Made by a program: the position numbers and the translations under genes
Part shown: piece after piece, positions 32,717 to 43,582 of the stretch
Numbering within the stretch: the first letter of the stretch is position 1
Layout: every line of letters begins with the position of its first letter
Notes under the pieces: model-generated
Databases searched by the model: none
The model's input: only the letters and a program-made list of their open reading frames with translations
Told to the model about the DNA's origin: nothing
Origin: Bufo bufo
Lineage: Eukaryota; Chordata; Amphibia; Anura; Bufonidae
DNA length: 64,000 bases
Direction of reading: 5' to 3'
Assembly (NCBI RefSeq): GCF_905171765.1
Contig: NC_053392.1
Span: forward strand, 107,344,321-107,408,320

Positions 32717-33655
32717 CAGTACAGACCAAAAGTTTGGACACACCTTCTCATTCAAAGAGTTTTCTTTATTTTCATGACTATGAAAATTGTAGATTCACAC
32801 TGAAGACATCAAAACTATGAATTAACACATGTGGAATTATATACATAACAAACAAGTGTGAAACAACTGAAAATATGTCATATTCTAGGTTCTTCAAAGT
32901 AGCCACCTTTTGCTTTGATTACTGCTTTGCACACTCTTGGCATTCTCTTGATGAGCTTCAAGAGGCAGTCCCCTGAAATAGTTTTCACTTCACAGGTGTG
33001 CCCTGTCAGGTTTAATAAGTGGGATTTCTTGCCTTATAAATGGGGTTGGGACCATCAGTTGCGTTGAGGAGAAGTCAGGTGGATACACAGCTGATAGTCC
33101 TACTGAATAGACTGTTAGAATTTGTATTATGGCAATAAAAAAGCAGCTAAGTAAAGAAAAACGAGTGGCCATCATTACTTTAAGAAATGAAGGTCAGTCA
33201 GTCAGCCGAAAAATTGGGAAAACTTTGAAAGTAAGGGCTATTTGACCATGAAGGAGAGTGATGGGGTGCTGCGCCAGATGACCTGGCCTCCACAGTCACC
33301 GGACCTGAACCCAATCGAGATGGTTTGGGGTGAGCTGGACCGCAGAGTGAAGGCAAAAGGGCCAACAAGTGCTAAGCATCTTTGGGAACTCCTTCAAGAC
33401 TGTTGGAAGACCATTTCAAGGGACTACCTCTTGAAGCTCATCAAGAGAATGCCAAGAGTGTGCAAAGCAGTAATCAAAGCAAAAGGTGGCTACTTTGAAG
33501 AACCTAGAATATGACATATTTTCAGTTGTTTCACACTTGTTTGTTATGTATATAATTCCACATGTGTTAATTCATAGTTTTGATGCCTTCATAGTCATGA
33601 AAATAAAGAAAACTCTTTGAATGAGAAGGTGTGTCCAAACTTTTGGTCTGTACTG
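32717..33655 (+). mobile_element. Tc1-like transposon with internal deletion and long terminal repeats
   Basis: TA-flanked, with ends CAGTACAGACCAAAAGTTTG and the inverse. The inverted repeats are unusually long (about 32717-32985 against 33390-33655). The left repeat is an inverted copy of the right terminus including the last part of the transposase gene. Size is 939 bp against about 1.6 kb for full Tc1-like elements (family knowledge). Confidence 0.92.
33129..33514 (+). pseudogene. Tc1-like transposase remnant, middle deleted
   Basis: The N-terminus (KKQLSKEKRVAII, helix-turn-helix start) begins at ATG 33129. After about 110 bp the coding sequence jumps to the C-terminal part with PPQSPDLNPIEMVWGELD, which includes the third catalytic residue E. 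The first two catalytic D residues are missing. Non-functional. Confidence 0.9.
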
Positions 33656-34649
33656 TACATCTAACAAATAATTAAATCATGATCCATTTCTTCAGCCACA
33701 CTGAACACAAACTTCTTTCTGACTATCTGACAGCTTAAGAATTTCTTTGCAAACAAATAATAGAGCAAGGACAATTCACCTTTAGTTCAGAGCGGTGACA
33801 AACAGTCTTATCATCAAAAGACATCTGATAAATCTTGTATCGCCATCCAAAGCATTTTTCTTTCCTTACATGAAAACCAGTGAAAGGGATTTTTTTTAAA
33901 TGACTTTCCATTTTCGTGTATGGAAATCATCAATGTCCTTAGTTTACTTTTGTGGGGCAGATCCTTTATAGGAAAGAAAATTAAATGTCTTTGTGGCTAT
34001 CTCAGATAATAACTCTTCAAGCCACACGATAGCCATAGGCAAACTGAGTCCAATCTCTGTATGTACATATATATATATATTTATTTCCACTTCTGCTATG
34101 AAGCTTCATAACGGACAATTATAAGATGGCCGTTGTTACGTCTGAGGCAGTATTTGTGCTTGATGAGGTTCAAGGAATATAATAGGAAGCGGGCCAAGGA
34201 TAATAGGATGCGGTCAGGAGACAGACATTCCTTTAATGCAAATAGCAGGCTCTTTTCCCTTAACAATTCCTTTCCATTTAGCCTGTATATGACGGGGAAT
34301 ATATTTCTCCATAGAATGGTGTGTTTTGTATGTACCTGTAAGGATATTGTTTTTTTTTTCTTTTTATAATGGGAAGATATGAAGCAAACTGGCTTTAACT
34401 ATGGAATATTATTTTAGTAAAGGTGCTGTGACATTATGGAATCCTTCAAGAGTAGCTTTAGATTTCAAATATGCTTATTTAACATAAACTCAGGGCCATC
34501 TTTAACGCGGGGCAAAACGGGCAGCTGCCACGGGCCCAGTTGCTCCTGGGGGGCCCCAGGCAGCTGCCTCTTGAGTCCCGCTGGCCACTGGATGGCTTCC
34601 AACTGGAATCAGTATTGTTTTTTACTGGATGGCTTCCCATACTGGCATA
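33656..34649. other. Unannotated; one old repeat fragment
   Basis: About 34489-34570 (GGCAAAACGGGCAGCTGCC) resembles a frog interspersed repeat known to me from memory. A short (AT)n run lies at 34067-34081. No gene seen. Confidence 0.4.
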
Positions 34650-34937
34650 CAGTGGCATGCAAAAGTTTGGGCACCCCTGGTCAAAATTACTGTTACTGTG
34701 AAAAAGTTGAAGATGAAATGCTCTCCAAAAGGCATAACGTTAAAGATGACACATTCTCTTAGTATTTTAAGCAAAAACATTTTTTTAATTTTCATCTTTT
34801 ACATAAAAAAAAAAAAAAGGGCCCAAAGCAAAATTTTGGGCACACTGCATGGTTAATACTTAGTAGCATCCCCTTTGGCAAGTATCATACTTTTTGTAGA
34901 CAGCCAAGAGTCTTTCAATTTTTGTTTGAGGGGTTTT
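34650..34937 (-). mobile_element. Decayed Tc1-like transposon, left fragment
   Basis: Begins at a TA with CAGTGGCATGCAAAAGTTTG, a Tc1-like terminal repeat. It is split by the chromovirus and continues at 40482. Confidence 0.8.
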
Positions 34938-35582
34938 TGTCACTACCAGAGCTTTGGGACGTTCTCACAGCTCTGTTTCTCCACCCCTGTGATGATGTCA
35001 CTACTAGAGCTGGGAGGAGTTCTCACTACTCTGTTTACTTTTGGTTTCTTTCACCACAGCTGTTCTTCATGTGTTTGATTTCCCTCTCCTTATATCACCC
35101 CTCCTCCTATGATAGGATGTGGATTATAGTTCTCACTTCAGTTGTAGCTCTTGCTTTAGTTTCTTCACTTGTAGCTATCAGTTCACTGGACCTGTGTTCT
35201 GCTGCAGCTAGCACTCCGGATATTGCCAGCCTGTCCTTGGATCCATCTTCTCTGCGGCTATAACACCTTCAGCTAAGTCTGCAGACATTGTTGTATTCCT
35301 GTTTGTTTTCTGACTGGATCTGAGGTGGCCACGGTTCCCTCCATATACTGAGTAGGGCACTGGTGGCCGTGCCCCTTCCACTATTGTAGGGGTTACAGTG
35401 GTCATTAGTCTTAGGCACGTGGGCATGCCTCGTTCCGCCATTTGGATCCGGGCATGTGCTTTAGCAGAATAGGGAAAGCGTTGAGGGTCGGACAGGGGTC
35501 ACCCTTTATCCTCCCTAGTTCTGGGTCCAGTCAGTTGCTCTGTACTGTGAATTACTATTGTTGCTCACATACAGCCGTGACA
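34938..35582 (+). repeat. 5' LTR of the chromovirus
   Basis: Starts TGTCACTACCAGAG and ends CAGCCGTGACA. No conventional TGG-type primer site directly follows; the next bases are TTATAATCC. Confidence 0.95.
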
Positions 35583-35613
35583 TTATAATCCACCAAAACC
35601 GTCCTTTTTTGAC

Positions 35614-38600
35614 ATGGATCCGCTTTCTGACCTGGTTGACCGCATGCAGGGTCTTTCTTTGGAAGTAGCGGATCTCCGTCAATCTATGACCCAGCTTCAA
35701 GCATTGGGCCCTGCTCCGGCTCATGGAGTCTGTTGCGAGCCAAAGGTCTCACTTCCGGAGACGTTCTCCGGGGGCAGTGAGAATTTTGTTCGTTTCAGAG
35801 AGGCATGCAAACTCCATTTTTGCTTGTGTTCTCACTCTTCTGGTAATCAGGAGCAGAGGGTGAGGATTGTCATTTCCCTGCTCAGGGGTAATGCTCAGAC
35901 TTGGGCTTTTTCGCTGCCATCAGGGGATCCCTCCCTTCGATCCGTGGAGGGATTTTTTGTGGCCCTGGGGCAGATTTATGATGACCCGGATCGTGTTGCT
36001 CTGGCCGAATCTAACCTACGTGTTTTATGCCAGAACAAACGGTCTGCGGAGCTTTATTGTTCTGAATTTCGGAGATGGGCAGCTGATTCGGGTTGGAATG
36101 ATGCTGCACTCCGGAGTCAGTTCTGTCATGGTCTCTCGGAGAGATTAAAAGATGCGTTTGCTTTCCATGAGAGACCAACGTCCTTAGAGTCTGCCATGTC
36201 ATTGGCGGTACGCCTTGACAGGCGTCTAAGAGAAAGAAACGAGACCTCTCTGTCCAACCATTGTCAGTCTAGGGGCAGTGGTGCGGACTCATTCAGTGTG
36301 CAGGGGCCTCATCCTGTCTCGCTCCCCTCTGAGGAGGAGCCCATGCAGCTAGCTCGACTTGCCCCTGATAAAAGAGGATTTAGTCCTCAGAGTATGGTCT
36401 GTTTTTGTTGTGGGGGCATAGGTCATTTGGCAAATGTTTGTCCGTCTAGGAGATTCTTGAACCGTACTAAGAGCGATAATAAGAGAAAAATCTCAAAAGG
36501 TAAATCATCAAGTTCTGCTTCATCTGCTACTTTGGGCAAAGTTGATGTAGGATTTGATGCTTTTCCTCTGACCTGCAGTTCCCGTTTTCTCCTGTCTGCC
36601 AGGGTGGCGCTAGAGAGCAAAGTCATTTCTTGTGAGATTTTTGTCGATAGTGGAGCGGCCGTCAATCTTATTGACACTCAATTTGTAGCCATGCATGGTT
36701 TTCAGGTTTGCACATTAGATAAAGATATACCTGTTTTTGCTATTGACTCTGCTCCACTCTCACAGAGATCTCTGAAGGGCATTGTTCACAATATCCGGCT
36801 AGCTGTAGGTGACACTCATGTGGAGGATATATCTTGTTTTGTCCTTAACGGATTGCCGTCTCCTCTAGTTTTGGGGGTACCCTGGCTCACTAGACATAAC
36901 CCCACTATTGATTGGCAAGGAAGGCAAATAAATGAGTGGAGTGATTTTTGTAGAGAGAATTGTCTCACAGCGACTTTTGCAGAGGTGTCTACTAAAACGG
37001 TGCCATCATTTCTCTCTGATTTCTCAGACGTGTTTTCCGAGAGCGGTGTTCAGGAGCTACCTCCTCACCGGGAGTTTGACTGTCCCATTAACCTCATTCC
37101 CGGCGCCAAGCTGCCAAAAGCACGCCTCTACAATCTCTCACAACCGGAAAGAATCGCTATGCGAACTTACATCTCCGAGAGTCTCGAAAAGGGGCATATT
37201 CGTCCCTCAAAGTCACCTGTGGCCGCGGGTTTTTTTTTTGTTAAAAAGAAAGATGGCTCTCTGAGACCTTGCCTAGATTTTAGGGAGCTGAACCGTATCA
37301 CGATTCGCGATCCCTATCCCCTTCCTCTGATCCCGGACCTCTTCAATCAAATTGTTGGAGCCAAGGTGTTTTCCAAATTGGATTTGAGAGGCGCGTACAA
37401 CCTGGTCAGGGTCAGAGAGGGGGATGAATGGAAAACGGCCTTTAATACCCCTGACGGGCATTTCGAGAATCTCGTTATGCCTTTCGGCCTGATGAATGCT
37501 CCGGCCGTCTTTCAGCATTTTGTTAATAGTATTTTCTATCATTTAATGGGGAAATTTGTATTGGTGTATCTTGATGATATTTTGATTTTTTCCCCTGATG
37601 TTCAGACCCATCAGGATCATCTTTTTCAGGTTCTGCAGATTCTGCGGGAAAATAAATTGTACGCCAAGCTGGAGAAATGTCTTTTTATGGTATCGGAGAT
37701 TCAATTTCTGGTTTTCTCCTCTCTGCTTCTGGTTTTCGCATGGATCCCGAGAAGGTCCGTGCTGTACTTGAGTGGGAGCTTCCTGAGAATCAGAAGGCAT
37801 TGATGCGCTTTCTGGGTTTTGCGAACTATTACAGAAAGTTCATTTTGAATTATTCCTCTGTTGTCAAACCCCTCACTGACATGACAAAAAAGGGGGCGGA
37901 TTTTTCCTCTTGGTCGGAGGAGGCGCTTACAGCCTTTTCTAAGATTAAAGAGAATTTTGCGTCTGCTCCCGTCTTGGTGCATCCCGATGTTTCCTTACCT
38001 TTTATTGTTGAGGTGGATGCTTCCGAGGTGGGTGTGGGTGCGGTTTTGTCCCAGGGCCCTTCCCCTGCCAAGTGGCGACCCTGTGCCTTTTTCTCTAAAA
38101 AACTCTCCCCGGCAGAGAGAAACTATGATGTGGGAGATAGGGAGTTGTTGGCCATCAAGTTGGCTTTCGAGGAATGGCGCCATTGGTTGGAGGGGGCCAG
38201 GCACCCTATCACCGTTTTTACCGACCATAAGAATCTGGCATACTTGGAGTCGGCCAAGCGTATGAATCCGAGACAGGCCAGATGGTCTCTGTTCTTCTCC
38301 AGATTCAATTTTGTTGTTACATTCCGACCTGGGATAAAAAATGTGAAGGCTGATGCTCTCTCTCGCTGTTTTCCGGGAGGAGGAAACTCCGAGGACCCGG
38401 GTCCCATTTTGGCGGAGGGGGTAGTTGTTTCTGCTCTATATTCCGATTTGGAGGCCGAGGTCCAGGCTGCCCAGACTGAGACACCTGCCCGTTGTCCTTC
38501 TGGGAAGTTGTTCGTGCCTCCTGAGCTACGTCACAAACTCTTTAAGGAGCATCATGATACGGTTCTTGCTGGTCACCCCGGGAGTAGAGCCACGGTAGAT

Positions 38601-39977
38601 CTCATTGCTCGGAGATTTTGGTGGCCGGCTCTTCGTAAGTCGGTGGAGGGTTTTGTGGCTGCTTGTGAGACGTGCGCTCGAGCTAAGGTCCCTCGTTCAC
38701 GGCCTTCAGGTTCCCTTCTCCCGTTACCCATTCCTTCCCGTCCTTGGACACACCTGTCCATGGACTTTATCACGGATCTTCCTCGTTCCTCGGGGAAGTC
38801 GGTGATCCTGGTGGTGGTGGACCGTTTTAGCAAGATGGCTCATTTCGTACCTTTCCCTGGTTTACCCAATGCTAAAACGTTGGCGCAAGCTTTTGTCGAC
38901 CATATTGTTAAATTGCACGGCATTCCCTCTGATATTGTTTCCGATAGAGGCACGCAGTTTGTGTCCAGGTTCTGGAAGGCTTTCTGTTCTCGCCTGGGGG
39001 TTCGGCTGTCCTTCTCTTCTGCTTTTCATCCGCAGTCGAATGGTCAGACTGAGCGCCTCAATCAGAATCTGGAGACATATTTGCGCTGTTTTGTGGCAGA
39101 GAACCAGGAGGATTGGTGTTCATTTCTCCCTCTTGCTGAGTTTGCTCTGAACAACCGTCGTCAGGAATCTTCTGATAAGTCACCATTCTTTGGTGCATAT
39201 GGGTTCCATCCGCAGTTTGGGACATTCTCGGGAGGGGCTCTTTCTGGTTTACCTGAGGAGGAGAGATTTTCCTCGTCTTTGTCTACCATTTGGCAAAAGA
39301 TTCAGAGTAATCTTAAAAAAATGAGTGAGAAGTATAAGCGTGTGGCTGATAAGAGACGTGTGCCTGGTCCGGACCTGAATGTGGGTGATCTGGTGTGGTT
39401 GTCTACTAGAAACATTAAGTTGAAGGTTCCTTCCTGGAAATTGGGTCCCAAGTTTATTGGGCCTTATAAAATCTTGTCAGTCATCAATCCTGTTGCCTTC
39501 CGTCTTGATCTTCCACGGGTTTGGAAGATACATAATGTATTTCACAGATCTCTCTTAAAACCATATGTCCAGCCCACGGTACCCTCCTCTTTGCCTCCTC
39601 CTCCGATTTTGGTTGATGGCAATCTGGAGTTTGAGGTTTCCAGAATTGTGGACTCTCGCATTGTCCGCGGTTCTCTTCAGTACCTCGTTCATTGGAAGGG
39701 TTATGGTCCTGAGGAGAGGATGTGGGTTCCGGTGTCGGACATTAAAGCCACTCGCCTCATCAGGGCATTTCATAGGGCTCATCCTGAGAAGGTGGGTCCT
39801 GGGTGTCCGGAGTCCACCCGTAGAGGGGGGGGGTACTGTCACTACCAGAGCTTTGGGACGTTCTCACAGCTCTGTTTCTCCACCCCTGTGATGATGTCAC
39901 TACTAGAGCTGGGAGGAGTTCTCACTACTCTGTTTACTTTTGGTTTCTTTCACCACAGCTGTTCTTCATGTGTTTGA
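35614..39977 (+). pseudogene. Gag-pol polyprotein of the chromovirus, one frameshift
   Basis: Opens at ATG 35614, 31 bp after the LTR. Gag has a capsid region (about residues 45-210) and a CCHC knuckle CFCCGGIGHLANVC (263-276). Protease DSGA (345-348) follows in the same frame, so gag and pol are one ORF here. RT has DFRELNR and catalytic YLDD (at about 652). Near 37713, one base short in a run of G and T, the frame shifts. From there on it reads FLGFANYYRKF, RNase H (EVDAS, FTDHKNL), integrase HHCC (H...H, CETCARAK), D in SMDFITDLP, D in SDRGTQF and E in QTERLNQN. A chromodomain follows (YLVHWKGYG, near 39628-39795). The frame runs past the G-rich tract and ends inside the 3' LTR at 39975-39977. 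Confidence 0.95.
39822..39836 (+). promoter_or_regulatory. Polypurine tract
   Basis: AGAGGGGGGGGGTAC immediately precedes the 3' LTR. It is translated as part of the pol reading frame. Confidence 0.8.
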
Positions 39978-40481
39978 TTTCCCTCTCCTTATATCACCCC
40001 TCCTCCTATGATAGGATGTGGATTATAGTTCTCACTTCAGTTGTAGCTCTTGCTTTAGTTTCTTCACTTGTAGCTATCAGTTCACTGGACCTGTGTTCTG
40101 CTGCAGCTAGCACTCCGGATATTGCCAGCCTGTCCTTGGATCCATCTTCTCTGCGGCTATAACACCTTCAGCTAAGTCTGCAGACATTGTTGTATTCCTG
40201 TTTGTTTTCTGACTGGATCTGAGGTGGCCACGGTTCCCTCCATATACTGAGTAGGGCACTGGTGGCCGTGCCCCTTCCACTATTGTAGGGGTTACAGTGG
40301 TCATTAGTCTTAGGCACGTGGGCATGCCTCGTTCCGCCATTTGGATCCGGGCATGTGCTTTAGCAGAATAGGGAAAGCGTTGAGGGTCGGACAGGGGTCA
40401 CCCTTTATCCTCCCTAGTTCTGGGTCCAGTCAGTTGCTCTGTACTGTGAATTACTATTGTTGCTCACATACAGCCGTGACA
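39837..40481 (+). repeat. 3' LTR of the chromovirus
   Basis: Same length as the 5' LTR, with no difference seen by eye. Confidence 0.95.
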
Positions 40482-41405
40482 GGTTTTCATCCATTCTTCC
40501 TTGAAAAAGTCTTCCACTTCTGTGAGATTGCTAGAGCGTTTTGCATGCACTGATCTTTTGAGATCTATCCACAGATTCTCAATGATGTTCAGATCAGGGG
40601 ACTGTGAGTGCCATGGTAAAACCTTCAGCTTGTAACTTTTGAGGTAGTCTATTGTGGATTTTGAGGTGTGTTAATTTATTATCCATTTGTAGAAGCCATC
40701 CTATTTTCAACTTCAGTTTATTTATAGTTGGTATTATGTTTGCTTCCAGAATTTGCTGGAATTTCATTGAATCCATTCTTACCTCTAACCGTAAAATGTT
40801 CCCCGTGCCATTGGCTGCAACAAAACCTCAAAGCCTGATTGATCCACCCCCATGCTTAATAGTTGGAGAAGTGTTCTTTTCATGAAATTTTGTGCCCTTT
40901 TTTTCTCTAAACATACATTAGTTTATTGTGGGCGAACAGTTCTATTTTATTCTCATCGGTCCCCAGGATGTTCTTTTGCAAACTTCTGATGTTGAATTTT
41001 GTGGTGAGGAGACAGGAGAGATTTTCTTCTGATGGCTCTTCCATGAAGGCCATATTTGTGCAGGTGTCACTGAACAGTGAAACAATGTACCACAACTCCA
41101 GTCTGCTAAATCTTTCTGAAGGTCTTTTGCAGTCATACAGGGGTTCTGATTCGCCTTTTTAGCAATCCTACGACCAGCTGTCTCTGATATTTTTTGGGTC
41201 TTCCAGCCCTTCTCTTGACTTCCACTGTTCCTGTTAACTACCATTTCTTAATTACAATTTGAAATTGAGGAAATGGGAACCTGAAAGTGCTTTTCTATTT
41301 TCTTATAGCCTTTTCCTGCTTTGTGGATCTCAGCCATTTTCATTTTCAGAGTGTTATACAGCTGCTTCGAAGAACTCATGGCTGCTGTTTTTTTGGGACA
41401 AAGTT
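40482..41405 (-). pseudogene. Decayed Tc1-like transposon, right fragment with transposase relics
   Basis: Continues 34937 after the GGTTTT duplication. On the minus strand, relics of the transposase C-terminus (near 40594-40776) and N-terminal half (40942-41244) can be traced, with many stops and frame changes. The right terminal repeat is missing; sequence switches at about 41406 to a Helitron-like end. Confidence 0.75.
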
Positions 41406-42288
41406 AGAGGAATCATTCTATATAATAAAAGCGCTGTGTGAGTGCATTGTGTCCGTGTGTGTGTACCCAGTTTTACACTGGTCATGCACGGCGAACAATC
41501 AGCGCAGTCCACTCCACACGCCGCCCGCACCGCCCACATAGCTGACAGAGAAATGGAGGATTTAGTGAGCGGGGCCGAGGATGGCTTTCACTCACCGCAC
41601 TCTGAAAATGTCGCCCTTCCTGCAGCTGCTAAACAGGTCGCTGGTGTCTATCGGCCAAAGCCCGGCACTGGGCGGAGCGAACGGCTCAATGACCCGGCAG
41701 TTACAGAGCGCAGAGACTAGAAGCATCGGGAAACTGCTGCAGCGACGGTGGCGGGACGAGGCTCTGATGACAGGACCAGGAAGAGGACGAGCACAGCGGA
41801 TCTGAACCACAGCTGATTGCCACACTGACACAGCATGGTGACCACGCCCCCACCAAGATAACCACGCCCTAGGAACATAAACCACACCCACATTCCCAAG
41901 AAATGGACAAATAAGAGACATCTGCTGTAAAAGAGAGGTAACCACGCCCATAATCTCCTCCCACTTGCATTATAACCCGCCCCCAGCTGGAGACTTTCAT
42001 AAAGTAAGCGTAAACAACTGAGCCCCGCCTCTTATGTGTGAAGCCTCCAATGTAAACACGGTTCTCCCGGCATCAAGTGACTTCCACATGTGATCTGAGC
42101 CCCCGTGTGCCCAAACAGTCAAAGCAACTACCCGGACAGCACAGTCCTCAATTACTGTCCTTCTCCACCACTCCTGTGCTACTGGAGCTACCCTGATGAA
42201 AACCTTCCTAATGCATGGAATACAAAGGTAGAGAAGTTACTATAGTATTGCAACAGTTACTGTAATACTGCCTCCTATGTACAGGAAT
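41406..42288 (+). mobile_element. Helitron-like element, 5' end
   Basis: Begins TCTATATAATAAAAGCGC, close to the TC...TATATAATAAAAG start I recall for some vertebrate Helitrons. It shares CACACGCCGCCCGCACCG with the next element. No Rep/helicase is encoded, and no CTRRT 3' end or hairpin could be fixed. Confidence 0.4.
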
Positions 42289-42584
42289 CCTACATAATAA
42301 AAGACCTGTGTGCATGCCAATTTTTAAACTGGGCATGCGCGGTGCGACGATACATCAGAACACAGCACTCCACACGCCGCCCGCACCGCCCACACCTGCG
42401 CGCCAGCCCGCTGTTGTGACCAGCTCCGCTGTGCCTCCTCCTCCCCCTCTGGCTTCCTCTGCAGCCGCCTTACACCCCGGGATCCGGACCCTGCAACCGC
42501 CGCCTGTCCCAGTGTATCCTTCACCGGACACCCTTATATTGGTGTACAATACCAGAGACCGATCACAGGCAGGGAGCATTACAC

Positions 42585-42765
42585 ATGTATTACACTCCAA
42601 CCCCTATTATTGTATACATATTACACTCCAACCACCATCATATTACACTCCAACCCCCATCATTGTACACACGCCGCCCGCACTCCAACCCCCATCATTA
42701 CACTACTGCCCTCATCATTATATACATATTACACCCCCCTATTATCATAATGATGGAGTGCAGAA
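42585..42765. repeat. Minisatellite, about 30-bp unit
   Basis: Units of the type TATTACACTCCAACCCCCAT; the same unit recurs at 43252-43490. Confidence 0.7.
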
Positions 42766-42842
42766 ATAGGTTACAAAAAAATGGCGTAAGAGAACAATAA
42801 AGCCCCTGACTGGAGCTTAACTCAGAACATAGCTAAATAACC

Positions 42843-42963
42843 TAAAAAATATTATTTTATTGAGTATATAGTTAAAAACATATATAAAGAGATGACGAAC
42901 AAATGCATCGTCATCTCTTTATATATGTTTTTAACTATATACTCAATAAAATAATATTTTTTA
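42843..42963. repeat. Perfect 56-bp inverted repeat with 9-bp loop
   Basis: Arms 42843-42898 and 42908-42963 are exact reverse complements, bounded by TA on both sides. This fits a miniature Tc1/mariner-type MITE of 121 bp. Confidence 0.9.
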
Positions 42964-43251
42964 GCTTAATAGTTCTCAGTGTTTCTTTGTAGGTTATTTA
43001 TAATGATGGAGGTTGCAGGGCCCGGATCCCGGGGTGTGAGGCAGCTGCAGAGGAAGTCAGAGGGGGAGGAGGAAGCACGGCGGAGCAGGGCACAGCAGCG
43101 GGCCGGCGCGCAGGTGTGGGCAGTGCGGGCGGCATGTGGAGCGCAGTGTTCTGATTGGTCGCCACTCACCACACTGCGCATGCCCAGTGTAAATGTGCGC
43201 ACACACACGGACACAGCGCACACACACAGGGCTTTTATTATGTAGGATTAT

Positions 43252-43490
43252 AGTCCAACCCCCATCATTATACACATATATCACTCCAACCCCATCATTA
43301 TACACATATTACACTACAACCCCCATCATTACACACATATTACACTTCTATCTTCATCATTATACACATATTACACTCCAATCCCCATCATTATACACAT
43401 ATTACACTCCAGCCCTCCATCATTATACACATATTACACTCCAACCCCCCTAATTATACACATTACACTCCAGCCCCCATCATCCATAAT
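43252..43490. repeat. Minisatellite, about 30-bp unit
   Basis: About seven tandem units containing CATCATTATACACATATTAC, with small changes between units. Confidence 0.85.
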
Positions 43491-43582
43491 AATAAAAGCA
43501 CTTGTTATGGATTTGCACTGGGGCCCATAGGCTCCAAGTTATATCTCTGAATATTGTGACAGTGCAGACAACTAGGAATTTT

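Larger units (their letters stand above)
34938..40481 (+). mobile_element. Young chromodomain Ty3/gypsy retrotransposon
   Basis: 5544 bp with two 645-bp LTRs that appear identical. It is flanked by GGTTTT on both sides (34932-34937 and 40482-40487), and removal rejoins a Tc1-like element. The order gag, PR, RT, RNase H, integrase, chromodomain marks a chromovirus, the group containing the vertebrate Sushi elements. Identical LTRs imply a very recent insertion. A 1-nt deletion near 37713 is the only coding lesion seen. Confidence 0.96.
42289..43248. mobile_element. Inverted pair of Helitron-like 5' ends (foldback)
   Basis: The left end TCCTACATAATAAAAGACC reads inward, and the right end (about 43230-43248) is its inverse. 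The arms extend about 210-230 bp (42289-42500 and 43017-43248) and include a GC-rich block with CGGGATCCGG. The centre contains minisatellite DNA and a 56-bp perfect hairpin. This is either two head-to-head non-autonomous Helitrons or a foldback DNA transposon. Confidence 0.55.

Noticed and set aside
42308..42769. 153-codon proline/alanine-rich ORF
   Set aside because: Spans the GC-rich foldback arm and the minisatellite; composition follows the repeats.
43190..43235. CACACA-rich tract considered as a regulatory Z-DNA site
   Set aside because: A short simple-sequence run inside the Helitron-like arm; no further support.
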